Shown here piece after piece: positions 16,658 to 25,332 of a stretch of 64,000 nt of DNA (positions are counted from its first letter, which is position 1; each line of letters starts with the position of its first letter). A program made the position numbers and the translations under genes. The notes beneath the pieces are model-generated. The model had not been told where the DNA came from and searched no databases. It saw nothing but the letters and a program-made list of their open reading frames with translations. Location of the stretch: NCBI RefSeq assembly GCF_003058365.1, contig NZ_CP028858.1:186001-250000 (forward strand). The letters are read 5' to 3'. Origin of the DNA: Halococcoides cellulosivorans. GTDB lineage: Archaea; Halobacteriota; Halobacteria; Halobacteriales; Haloarculaceae.

Positions 16658-18016
16658 TTACCGGTATCCGAGATCACGCAATCGCTGTTCCAGCTCTGCA
16701 TCGACGATCTCGCGATCGTCGGCACTGGCCTCGTGCTCGGTTCGGTGCGTCGATCGCCAGTCGTCGAGGCGGTCGGCCAGCCGCTCGGCCGTCTCTGGCG
16801 ACCGTTCGATCATGTTCTCGCGTTCCTCCGGATCCGAACGCAGATCGTACAGTTCTCGCTCGCCACCGTGGACGACGTGACACCCCTCGCAGACTGCCGA
16901 GTCACCGACCGTTTCGATGTACTTGTACCGGTCCGTCCGGATCGCAGCCTTGCGCTGGGTGTGGGCCTCTTCGACGATCACGGCGTCTCGTGTGGGGTCG
17001 CCGTCGCGGATCGTCCCGAGCAGGGAGTGCCCGTCGACGTCCGGGAGGGGATCGTCGAACAGAAAGTCACAGAGTGTCGGCGCGATGTCGACGTGCTGGA
17101 CGAACTCGTCGACCGTCCGGGCCGGCAGATCGGGGTGAGACAGAATCATCGGGACGTGGATCGTCGCGTCGTAGAGTCCGTGATGATCGAAATAGATCCC
17201 GTGTTCACCGAACGACTCGCCGTGATCGCCCAGCACAACGTACAGCGTCGGCCGGTCCGTCGCTTCGTCGACCCTTTCGTCGAGGCGACGGAGTTGCTCG
17301 TCGACGAATCGGACGGCCCCGACGTACCGGTCGTACGGGTCGTCCGGGTCGCCCTGCACGTACTCGTCTGGCACCTCGTAGGGGGCGTGCGTGTCCCAGA
17401 AGTGAACGAAGGTGTACGTCGGTGACGTTCCGGTCTCGACGGCGTCGATCGCTGCGTCGACGACGTCGTCTGCGGAATCCGGAAGCCACCCACCAGCCTG
17501 GACGCTCGGTTCCGACACCTGGAAGTATGCCCGACGGAACACACTCACGAGACTCGGTGGGGCCCTATCGAGAGACCATTCGAGCAGTGCCGACGGCACA
17601 GACCGCCGTCTACCACCCGATCGGTCGCGGTCCCGTTGGTCGGTCGACTCGTCGAGTTTGCCGCTGTACTGGTCGTACCCCGATTCGTGCCAGTTGCCGA
17701 GCCAGTCGATCGCGCTGGTCTCGTAGCCCTGCGCTCGGAACCGTTCCTGGAGAAAGGGTAGGTCGTCCAGAACCTCAATATCGCGTTCCGTGAGGTTCGT
17801 TCCGTGATTGTAGACGCCCGAAGTCGCCGGATACGTGCCAGAGTACAGCGACGCCAGCAGCGGTTCGGTCGCGTTGATCGGTGAAAACGCCCGCTCGAAC
17901 TCGACGCCACTCACGGCGAGGTTCGTCATCCAGGGGGCAGTCTCCGCTGTGACTACGTCCGGCCTGAGTGCGTCGACGACGACCACCACCACGTTCGGCG
18001 TTTGAGTTTGGTCCAT
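16658..18016 (-). CDS. Sulfatase/alkaline-phosphatase superfamily enzyme, Thr type (1 of 4)
   Basis: 452 residues from the ATG at 18016 ('MDQTQTPNVVVVVVDALRPD'); an ATG at 18076 would add 20 residues. Metal ligands are visible as D15 ('VVDAL') and 'LGDHGESFGEHG'. The nucleophile position reads 'NATEPLLASLYSGTYP', with Thr50 where sulfatases have the Cys or Ser that becomes formylglycine. The protein is thus more likely a phosphodiesterase or phosphotransferase-like member (LtaS and EptA also use Thr) than a sulfatase. There is no signal peptide. The protein ends LRDLGYR, a tail shared with the other three copies. It is the first gene of the operon that ends with the flippase. Confidence 0.88.
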   Translation of the reverse strand: MDQTQTPNVVVVVVDALRPDVVTAETAPWMTNLAVSGVEFERAFSPINATEPLLASLYSGTYPATSGVYNHGTNLTERDIEVLDDLPFLQERFRAQGYETSAIDWLGNWHESGYDQYSGKLDESTDQRDRDRSGGRRRSVPSALLEWSLDRAPPSLVSVFRRAYFQVSEPSVQAGGWLPDSADDVVDAAIDAVETGTSPTYTFVHFWDTHAPYEVPDEYVQGDPDDPYDRYVGAVRFVDEQLRRLDERVDEATDRPTLYVVLGDHGESFGEHGIYFDHHGLYDATIHVPMILSHPDLPARTVDEFVQHVDIAPTLCDFLFDDPLPDVDGHSLLGTIRDGDPTRDAVIVEEAHTQRKAAIRTDRYKYIETVGDSAVCEGCHVVHGGERELYDLRSDPEERENMIERSPETAERLADRLDDWRSTHRTEHEASADDREIVDAELEQRLRDLGYR

Positions 18017-18210
18017 GTATCGAACGAACTGTCGCGATACCGATTCGTAGTCTGTCGGTTTGTGGATGTCCTGCATAACGATTTCGACTGCCGAACGGCG
18101 ACACCTCCCGACCGGTCGTCCTCGGTTCCCACCCAGACCGGTGACGACGGTGTCGCTGCGAGGCGTGATCTCTCATAGCTTTCAAGACCGCCGCCCGCTA
18201 TGGCCGGTAT

Positions 18211-19638
18211 ATGCCGGTCTGGCGCACTCTCGACCGCCTCGCTGATCGATGGGGGGCCGTCCTCGTCGGAACTGCTCTCTTTTTCCATCTCTTGCCGATC
18301 GTTTTCAACGCTGGCCTGCCACCGATCGACGGTGACTCGGCACTCTTTCAGTACATGGGGTGGTCCATGACTCAGGGGGGATTGCCATACGTCGACATCT
18401 GGGATCTCAAACCGCCCCTGATATACTATGTCACGGCTGGCCTCGGGGCGCTCACACGCGGGAACGTCCACGTCTTGCACCTTGCAGGGGTTTCGTTGAC
18501 GACCGCCACGGCGGTCGGATCCGTCCTTGCCCTCGGCACGATCACCCATCGCCAGACTGGTGATCGGAAACTGGCTCTCGCGGCCGGTCTTTCTCTCCTT
18601 TCGCTCCCGGCGTTCTATCAAATTCCACTCGGTGGGGTCCGACCGAAATACTTCGCACTGCTGTTTGGATTGGTTGGCCTCTATCTGATCCTCGAAGAGC
18701 ACCCGGGACTCGCCGGCGCGTCTACGGCCATCGCGGCGGGGTTCTGGCACTGGGCGGCGATATACCCGCTGCTCGCGGTCGCCATCGCGATCCTACGGTC
18801 GAGACGTCAGGCACTCTGGGTCGTCGCCAGCGGGCTGGTCGTCACGATTCTCGTCCTCGTCCCGTTCGCGGTCCGCGGGGCGCTGGACACGATGATCGCT
18901 GAAGTGGTCCTCACGATGCTTCTCGTCGGATCGGAGTCGCAATTCGTCGGCATACGCGTGGTGAAACTGTTCGTGGTGTACGGATACGGCTCGATCGTCG
19001 TCCCGCTGGGCGTGCTCGGTGCAGCGATGACGCTCACACGGCGCTACAGACGGGACTGGTGGATTGCGGCCGGGACTGGGTGGTTCCTCGTCCAGATCCT
19101 CGTCGTCGATTTCGACTGGCGAGCCGACCTCCTTCACCTGGCGGCGTTTTTCGCGCTGGGAATCGGTGTCCTGGGATCCCACCGCGACCTGTGGCGTCGA
19201 CTCTCGGATCGGCTTGTTGATGCGGTCTCTGGTCGGTCGAGTGCTCGATTTCTCGTCGCTGGTCTCGACCGGCACAGTGGGCCATCGATCGTCCTCGGGG
19301 TGGCCATTCTGGCCGCGCTCGCTGGTCCGGTGTGGGCCGGTGGGATGGAACTCGTCGTGGACGTTCTGCCCCTCGGTCCGATCGAGCCGTGGATTCCGCA
19401 CAAGGCACCTGTCGTCGATCTGTTCCGGACGCTGACCAGGGGGTCTGCGACGGTCGAACCACCACCTCGGTATGGGCTGCCCGATCTTCAGGACCTGTTC
19501 CTTTCGAAGTCCTCGGTACCGGAGTGTCACGTTCGTCTCTCTACGACGGAACGGAATCTCATGGAGGCACTCGAGGTCACTCACGAAACGACGCCCTGTG
19601 GCGACTTCGATCGGTACTGGGAGGCTCTGGTGGGGTGA
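18211..19638 (+). CDS. GT-C fold integral membrane glycosyltransferase (GT39/PMT-like)
   Basis: 475 residues with about 9-11 transmembrane helices. The first external loop carries the acidic motif region 'PIDGDSALFQYMGWSMTQGG', then 'PYVDIWDLKPPLIYY', characteristic of ArnT/PMT-type GT-C enzymes that use polyprenyl-phosphate sugars on the outer face of the membrane. The C-terminal about 80 residues form an external domain ('PPPRYGLPDLQDLF', two Cys near the end). It is transcribed divergently from the AP-superfamily enzyme and precedes the FkbM methyltransferase gene by 94 bases. Confidence 0.87.
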   Translation: MPVWRTLDRLADRWGAVLVGTALFFHLLPIVFNAGLPPIDGDSALFQYMGWSMTQGGLPYVDIWDLKPPLIYYVTAGLGALTRGNVHVLHLAGVSLTTATAVGSVLALGTITHRQTGDRKLALAAGLSLLSLPAFYQIPLGGVRPKYFALLFGLVGLYLILEEHPGLAGASTAIAAGFWHWAAIYPLLAVAIAILRSRRQALWVVASGLVVTILVLVPFAVRGALDTMIAEVVLTMLLVGSESQFVGIRVVKLFVVYGYGSIVVPLGVLGAAMTLTRRYRRDWWIAAGTGWFLVQILVVDFDWRADLLHLAAFFALGIGVLGSHRDLWRRLSDRLVDAVSGRSSARFLVAGLDRHSGPSIVLGVAILAALAGPVWAGGMELVVDVLPLGPIEPWIPHKAPVVDLFRTLTRGSATVEPPPRYGLPDLQDLFLSKSSVPECHVRLSTTERNLMEALEVTHETTPCGDFDRYWEALVG

Positions 19639-19732
19639 GGCCCGATCGACGGTCGCGGTCGATTTGTACCGTCGATCGCGGGTCGATCTGCCGAGAGGTG
19701 AATATTTGGGGCAGTGGCGTTGAGTGCAGGCC

Positions 19733-20470
19733 ATGACGAACGTGTTCCGGAAACTCGGTGTCGCCGCCGACGCGATCCGACTCGCGATTCATGGTCCCAT
19801 CTACACGGCTACGCTCGACGATCGATCCGCGTCCTTCCTCGTGACGACGCCACGAGAGTATCATCACGCCCGACGGTTCACGGGCGAACGAGAGATCCTC
19901 CGCACCTTTCTCGACACGATCGAGAGTGACGATCACGTCCTCGACGTCGGTGCCAACGTCGGGGTGTTTTCGGTCTTTGCGCTCGCGGCGCTCGATTCCG
20001 GCCGAGTCACCGCCGTCGAGCCACACCCACCGACGGCGGTTCGTCTCCGGACGAATCTGGCCCAGAACGGACCGGAGTCGTCCTGGACGGTGCGAAATCA
20101 CGCACTCGGGGCCGAGGATACGACGGCCGGGTTCCACCTCGAAAACGATATGAGCGGGTTCCCTTCGAATCACCTCGCGAGTGACGGCGAGACGACCGTC
20201 ACCGTTCGGCGGGCGGCGACACTCATCGACGAGGACGAAATCACCGTTCCCGATGTCGTAAAAATCGATGTCGAAGGGGCCGAAGGGAGCGTTCTCGACG
20301 GCTTCGGGGAATTCCTCTCTGAGGTACGATCGGCGTTCGTCGAGGTGCATCCGACCGCTGGCGTCTCCACCGAGTCGATCGAGTCCCGACTCCAGGCGGC
20401 GGGGTTGACGATCACCGAACGGACGGTTGCCGAGAACGAGAACACGCCGATGCTCGTCGCGGAACGGTGA
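19733..20470 (+). CDS. FkbM-family methyltransferase
   Basis: 245 residues from the ATG at 19733 ('MTNVFRKLGVAADAIRLAIH'). The SAM-binding motif 'DHVLDVGANVGVFSVFALAA' and post-I acidic loop 'VTAVEPHPPTAVRL' are clear, followed by 'VVKIDVEGAEGSVLDGF', the hallmark of FkbM methyltransferases. In glycan loci such enzymes usually O-methylate a sugar hydroxyl. The position between a GT-C enzyme and an AP-superfamily enzyme supports that role. A GTG three codons earlier (19724) is an alternative start. Confidence 0.93.
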   Translation: MTNVFRKLGVAADAIRLAIHGPIYTATLDDRSASFLVTTPREYHHARRFTGEREILRTFLDTIESDDHVLDVGANVGVFSVFALAALDSGRVTAVEPHPPTAVRLRTNLAQNGPESSWTVRNHALGAEDTTAGFHLENDMSGFPSNHLASDGETTVTVRRAATLIDEDEITVPDVVKIDVEGAEGSVLDGFGEFLSEVRSAFVEVHPTAGVSTESIESRLQAAGLTITERTVAENENTPMLVAER

Positions 20471-20695
20471 TAGCCGGACTGTCGTGAATTGGGGGCCGTC
20501 TGTCGAGATCATCGGATCCCGACGGCTGACAGTCTCCGTCGTGTTTGGTGATGATGTGGTACCGTCGGATCGACGTATACCCCGGCCATCGAATGGTGCG
20601 ATTCCCCGATCGATATGACTCTCCAGGCCTCTGGCGAGTCGACCCGAATACGGCCGACAATCTTTTGGTCGAGACAAGCTTTAAATCGTCTATTC

Positions 20696-22012
20696 GTGAC
20701 GAGCGTCGCTTTGGTCGTGCTGGATACGGTCCGGAAAGACCTGTTCGATGAACTGTTCGACTGGCTTCCTGGGGTGGCCGTTGAGAACGCATACTCACCA
20801 GCGAATTTTACGTCCCCTGCGCACGCCTCAATGTTCACGGGCACCTATCCGTCACGGCACGGTGTCACACCACGACAAAAGTCACTTGACTCCGCTGACA
20901 CCGTTCTCGCAGAACGACTCGACGAGATGGGCGTCAAAACTGTCGGAATATCCACCAACACTCATATATCGAGGTACTGGGGATTCGACCGAGGGTTCGA
21001 TCTGTTCTCCGAACGGTCTGAAACGGGTCGGATGCTCTCACAGTCGAACGTCGATTGGATACAGCTCGTCCGGGACGCTGATTCCCGTTCGGTGGTCGAA
21101 GTGTTGGAAGCGTGTCTCCGATCGGGCCACTCAGTCAAATCGCTCTGGGTGGGGGCGGAACTGAAATACTACGATCACCCCGTTCTCGGGACACTGTTTT
21201 CGGGAGCGCAGGATTCTGGAGCAACCGCCGTCCAGAGTTTCATCGAAGACCGGTGCGTCCGCGATCCGGAGTTCCTTTTCGTGAATCTCATGGAGGCTCA
21301 CAGTCCCTATGATCCGCCTGAAAAGTACTGGTCGGGGGATGGCGTTCAGCTGTCTGGCCTCGCTGAGTCGTTGGGTACTGCGCCCTCTACGGAGACGATC
21401 GATCGGGCCTATCGGGCGGCCTGCCGGTACCTTTCCGACAAGTACGAACGAATCTTCGACGATATCCGTGACGAGTATGACTATATTATAACATGCTCGG
21501 ACCACGGCGAACTCCTGGGCGAACACGGGTACTACGCCCACGAGTACGGTCTCTATCCAGAATTAGTTCAGGTGCCACTGGTGATCTCTGGACCGTCGGT
21601 CCGTGATCGGTCAGTCGATAACCTGCTGAGTCTGACTGGTATTTTTGATCTCGTCGTGGACCTTTTCCACGGGGCGACCGTCCGTGACGCCCTCGATGTC
21701 GTCTCCGAAGATCGCTGTTTCACGGAATTTCATGGACTCGATCCGAACCGTCGAGATCGCCTGATTTCTGAGGGGTACTCGTCTGACGTTCTCGCCTCCC
21801 ACGATACGGTTCTCGCGGGTGCTGCTGACTCTGCGGGATACGTGTATGGGGGTGTCGACGGATTCGAGGGCGACTCCGATGACGATGCTCTTCTGTCGGC
21901 CGCCCAGGAACACCGTGATCGTCTCGTGATCGATCCGAGTGAGACTGATACGCACCCGGCTGATTTGCCTGAAGACGTTCGCCGTCAGCTCGATACTCTG
22001 GGGTATATTTAA
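20696..22012 (+). CDS. Sulfatase/alkaline-phosphatase superfamily enzyme, Thr type (2 of 4)
   Basis: 438 residues if translation starts at the GTG at 20696 (VTSVALVVLDTVRKD). That places the first metal-binding Asp (D10) as in relatives; an ATG at 20615 in frame would add 27 unlikely residues. The nucleophile region reads 'NFTSPAHASMFTGTYPSRHG' with Thr39 in place of the sulfatase Cys. The second metal site is 'CSDHGELLGEHGYY'. The protein ends LDTLGYI. The gene uses clearly more A/T-ending codons than its neighbours and is flanked by AT-rich gaps (20471-20695, 22013-22151), hinting at separate arrival. No signal peptide is seen. Confidence 0.88.
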   Translation: MTSVALVVLDTVRKDLFDELFDWLPGVAVENAYSPANFTSPAHASMFTGTYPSRHGVTPRQKSLDSADTVLAERLDEMGVKTVGISTNTHISRYWGFDRGFDLFSERSETGRMLSQSNVDWIQLVRDADSRSVVEVLEACLRSGHSVKSLWVGAELKYYDHPVLGTLFSGAQDSGATAVQSFIEDRCVRDPEFLFVNLMEAHSPYDPPEKYWSGDGVQLSGLAESLGTAPSTETIDRAYRAACRYLSDKYERIFDDIRDEYDYIITCSDHGELLGEHGYYAHEYGLYPELVQVPLVISGPSVRDRSVDNLLSLTGIFDLVVDLFHGATVRDALDVVSEDRCFTEFHGLDPNRRDRLISEGYSSDVLASHDTVLAGAADSAGYVYGGVDGFEGDSDDDALLSAAQEHRDRLVIDPSETDTHPADLPEDVRRQLDTLGYI

Positions 22013-22151
22013 ACATCTCCCGAGTGGTGAGTTATTTTCTGCATACAATTTATCAACTGCCAATTCACCATTTAATTTAATACACCTCCGTCACCATATT
22101 TGTTACTTTATCGGACAGTAGCTTTTTACCTGAATGCTGTGGGTATCCCCT

Positions 22152-23144
22152 ATGATGGAGTGGTGTCGGCCGCCCGTTCGCGCAGATCGGTCGACAGACC
22201 TGAACAGCGGCGTTATGTCGATCGATGCGCCGATCCGATTGGACGACGATCACGCGTCGCTGGTGGGCGACGGGACAGTCTTGAAACCGACCTACGAGGG
22301 GCCTGCGGTCGTCGTGGAGGGGTGTACGTCCGCGTTCGTTTCTGGGCTGATCGTGGAACATATCGGTGGGGAAGCGACCGAGAAAGCCAACGGAATCGAG
22401 GTTCGAGATGCGACAGACACCCGAATCGAGCACTGCCAGATCAGAGACACACCACGGATCGGTGAGCCCGGAACAAACGATGCGATCGGTGGTGGATCGG
22501 GAATCTGTGTCGCGTCCGACGCTCGTGGAACTATCATTCGCGACTGTGCGACCGTCGACTGTGGCTGGCGAGGAATCGAAGTCGGCGGAACGCAAACACG
22601 CATCGAGCGGTGCCGGTCCCGAGGCCAAGTCGATCGCGGTGTGAGTGGTGACGTCCAGTATCCCGGGGTCGATCCAGAGTTCGACGCCGCTGCGTCTCAG
22701 CTGGTCATTCGGAACTCCACTTTCGAAGGTGGCCCCCACCCGGCCGCTCCGATCGGATTTACCGGTGCGCGGCAGGTCCTGGTCGACGATTGTTTCACGA
22801 CCACCGAGTCGGGTCGCCGTGGTGTCGCGGCACGGAACAGCGATCAGGTGACGATCCGCAATTCACATTTCGTCGGCGGTGGGCCCGACCCCCAGGACGG
22901 CATCTTTTCCTCGTCAGATGGGACGAAAATAGTCGACAATGATATCTGTGGCTTCGAATTCGGCGTTCGAGCGAGCGGGCGGAAAACGATCATCTCGGAG
23001 AACGTCATCACCGAGTGTGAATATCCGATAATCGATCGAAAGGATCGGTCGATCCGTCGGCAGAACAATCTCGTGTACGATCGTCGGACCGGACGAACCG
23101 GTGAGCTGATCAAACGCATTCGTTTGCTCTCGCGGAGGTTCTGA
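22152..23144 (+). CDS. Right-handed parallel beta-helix protein, no signal peptide
   Basis: 330 residues from the ATG at 22152 (ATGs at 22134 and 22155 are alternatives). An AT-rich box 'gctttttac' (22121-22129) precedes it by about 27 bases. From residue 60 on, 20-25-residue rungs alternate hydrophobics and Asn/Asp ('GIEVRDATDTRIEHCQI', 'GICVASDARGTIIRDCA', 'GIEVGGTQTRIERCRS', 'GVAARNSDQVTIRNSHF'), the pattern of pectate-lyase-like beta-helices. No secretion signal or anchor is visible, unlike the surface beta-helix protein at 6131-9040. It overlaps the next AP-superfamily gene by one base, so coupled expression is likely. It may be a glycan lyase, epimerase or modifying enzyme; no catalytic residues are assigned. 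Confidence 0.82.
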   Translation: MMEWCRPPVRADRSTDLNSGVMSIDAPIRLDDDHASLVGDGTVLKPTYEGPAVVVEGCTSAFVSGLIVEHIGGEATEKANGIEVRDATDTRIEHCQIRDTPRIGEPGTNDAIGGGSGICVASDARGTIIRDCATVDCGWRGIEVGGTQTRIERCRSRGQVDRGVSGDVQYPGVDPEFDAAASQLVIRNSTFEGGPHPAAPIGFTGARQVLVDDCFTTTESGRRGVAARNSDQVTIRNSHFVGGGPDPQDGIFSSSDGTKIVDNDICGFEFGVRASGRKTIISENVITECEYPIIDRKDRSIRRQNNLVYDRRTGRTGELIKRIRLLSRRF

Positions 23145-24529
23145 TGAACGTCGCCATCATCGTCATGGACTCGGTGCGGGCAGCCGACGTCGACGAGACG
23201 ACGATGCCGACTCTGTCGTCGATGACGTCCCGAACTGCGCTCGCACCTAGCAGTTGGACGCTCCCGACGCACGCATCGCTGTACTCGCTGAAATCTCCGA
23301 TCGCCCACGAGACGACTCGTCCGACCGACCGCCTCACGGATCACGCGTTCGTCGACGCCATCCGGGCGGCGGGGTTCACTGTCGGCGGGTTCTCGGAAAA
23401 TCCGTATTTTAGCGCCCGGTTTGGGTTCGCAGAACCGATCGATTATTTCGACGACGACATCCATCACAAACCTCGGCGGTCTGGGTACTCGTTCAAGCGC
23501 CTGGTCGAACGAGAGCCGTCTCGGCCGAAACGATACGTTCGTGCCGCCCACCACCTGCTCCACTCGAACGAGCGTGTCGCAGACCTCCACAACGGCATTC
23601 GCTTCGTCCGGGGGACGGACGATCGTCGTCGGCAGTTCTACGGTGACCGTGTCCTCTCTCACGCTCGTGACTGGCTCTCGACCGGATCGGAGGACAGCGT
23701 CGCCATCATCAATCTCCTCGACGCACACCAGCCACACGTCCCGACGAAATACAGCGATGCTCTCGGCTACGACTTTTCTGAGCCAGAAATCCGTGCTCTC
23801 GATCGCTTCGATGGCATGGAGTTTCTTTCGGGACAACGGATCGATGATTGTGACCATCTCGCACCGTTCGACACCTGGGACGAACTGTTCGAGCGACTCC
23901 ACGCCGCCTATCGAACGCAAATCAGATACCTCGACGACATCGTCTCCGAGTTCATCCGCTCTTGCGACGACGTCGTCCCGATCGTCACGAGTGACCATGG
24001 CCAGATGCTCGGTGAGGAGGGGTGGTTCGACCATCACGGCGTCCTCCACCCGAAGGCAGTCGAAGTCCCCTTTTTTGTGGGGGAAGGTGCCGAGTCCGAA
24101 CTGACCGGGGAGACGGTTCACGGACTCGTTGCCGAGGTGTTCGCTCATCTGACAGATGGGGTGACTCCGGTAATCGGATCGGGTGAGACGCTCGTCGCAT
24201 CGGACGGCATCGCCCGACAAGTAGACTCAGGGTGGACGCTCGATGAGGGTCCAACGAGTCGCCTTTCGACCGATGATCTGCTCTGTCGGCGGGTCGCTCG
24301 TCCTTCGGACTCGCTCACGACCATCTTCGAGTCTCCATGGTCGAGTTCCGAAATCCACGTCAAACAGTACGAACGCTCCGGAGAGGCCGGCCGACAGTTG
24401 GTCGACCGCTGTCCGTACGATGGCCAACTTGAGGCGTCCGTGGCCTCGTGGCTCCGGGCCAGTCCCGAGGCCTACGGATCGATCGATTCGACCACCGCCG
24501 ACCGACTGGATCGGTTGGGATACCTATGA
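23144..24529 (+). CDS. Sulfatase/alkaline-phosphatase superfamily enzyme, Thr type (3 of 4)
   Basis: 461 residues starting 'MNVAIIVMDSVRAADVDETT', with the first metal Asp at D9. The nucleophile region is 'SSWTLPTHASLYSLKSP', giving Thr39 at the usual Cys/Ser site and losing the 'TG' that normally follows. The second metal site 'TSDHGQMLGEEGWFDHHG' is intact. The protein ends LDRLGYL. It starts one base before the end of the beta-helix gene and overlaps the following GT2 gene by 4 bases, so these three form one operon. It is probably a phospho-group transferase or hydrolase acting on the glycan made here (inference). Confidence 0.87.
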   Translation: MNVAIIVMDSVRAADVDETTMPTLSSMTSRTALAPSSWTLPTHASLYSLKSPIAHETTRPTDRLTDHAFVDAIRAAGFTVGGFSENPYFSARFGFAEPIDYFDDDIHHKPRRSGYSFKRLVEREPSRPKRYVRAAHHLLHSNERVADLHNGIRFVRGTDDRRRQFYGDRVLSHARDWLSTGSEDSVAIINLLDAHQPHVPTKYSDALGYDFSEPEIRALDRFDGMEFLSGQRIDDCDHLAPFDTWDELFERLHAAYRTQIRYLDDIVSEFIRSCDDVVPIVTSDHGQMLGEEGWFDHHGVLHPKAVEVPFFVGEGAESELTGETVHGLVAEVFAHLTDGVTPVIGSGETLVASDGIARQVDSGWTLDEGPTSRLSTDDLLCRRVARPSDSLTTIFESPWSSSEIHVKQYERSGEAGRQLVDRCPYDGQLEASVASWLRASPEAYGSIDSTTADRLDRLGYL

Positions 24530-25314
24530 GTGCCGTCTCAGTGATCATTCCCACGCTGGACGAGGCGGACTACATCGAAGAGTCACTCGACGCCACGCTG
24601 GCACAGACCGTTTCGGACATCGAAGTGATCGTCGTCGATGGCGGCTCTACCGACGGAACGTGCGAAATCGTTGCCGATCATCCCGATGATCGTATAATAC
24701 TTCAGGAGAACGGCGATATCGTCGATTCTCTGAATGTCGGGCTGGAGAAAGCGAGCGGTCGATTCGTCGCTCGTGTGGACGCGGACGCCGTGCCCGACCC
24801 AACCCGGTTCGAGCGGCAGATCGAACTTCTGGAGCGGAATCCGTCGGTCGGTCTCGTCGGGTGTTTCCTTCGGAAGAAAGATCCCGATACCGGGGCGACG
24901 ACGCTCCAACGAGAGCCCGTCGAGTCGGCTGCGATCCGCCGACGACTGCCGTTGCACAATCCGATTCCCCACTCGACGTGGATGGTCAGACGAGAGGTGT
25001 ACGAGACAGTCGGGCGGTATCGGTCGTATCGCTGGGAGGACTACGAACTGCTGAGCCGAGTGATTCAGCAGTACGAAGTCCGAAATCTGGACGCGGCTCT
25101 GGTCACCGAATACGATCGGCCTGATAGCATTATCGAAACGACGCCGACCTGGCGGGCCATCCTGGCGAGCGCCGTCTGCGGACTTCTCGTCACTGCGCGC
25201 GGTTCTTTCAGTTTTATTGATCGGATACTCTTCGGGCTCCGGATCGGGGTCCTTGCCGGTCGTCGGTTCGCGCGGATCCCCGTCCACACACTTTCGGGCC
25301 TCGTGCCCCGGTGA
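24526..25314 (+). CDS. Family 2 glycosyltransferase
   Basis: 262 residues from the ATG at 24526 ('MSAVSVIIPTLDEADYIEES'). The GT-A fold motifs are present: 'VDGGSTDGTCEIVADH', 'ASGRFVARVDADAVPDPTRF' (nucleotide-sugar DxD) and 'YRWEDYELLSR' (acceptor-side acidic ED). A single hydrophobic stretch near 210-235 may associate it with the membrane. The gene is translationally coupled (4-base overlap) to the AP-superfamily gene and is the last of the beta-helix - phosphotransferase-like - GT2 operon. Donor and acceptor cannot be read from sequence. Confidence 0.92.
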   Translation: MSAVSVIIPTLDEADYIEESLDATLAQTVSDIEVIVVDGGSTDGTCEIVADHPDDRIILQENGDIVDSLNVGLEKASGRFVARVDADAVPDPTRFERQIELLERNPSVGLVGCFLRKKDPDTGATTLQREPVESAAIRRRLPLHNPIPHSTWMVRREVYETVGRYRSYRWEDYELLSRVIQQYEVRNLDAALVTEYDRPDSIIETTPTWRAILASAVCGLLVTARGSFSFIDRILFGLRIGVLAGRRFARIPVHTLSGLVPR

Positions 25315-25332
25315 CTGGCGGTCTCGTGACTG

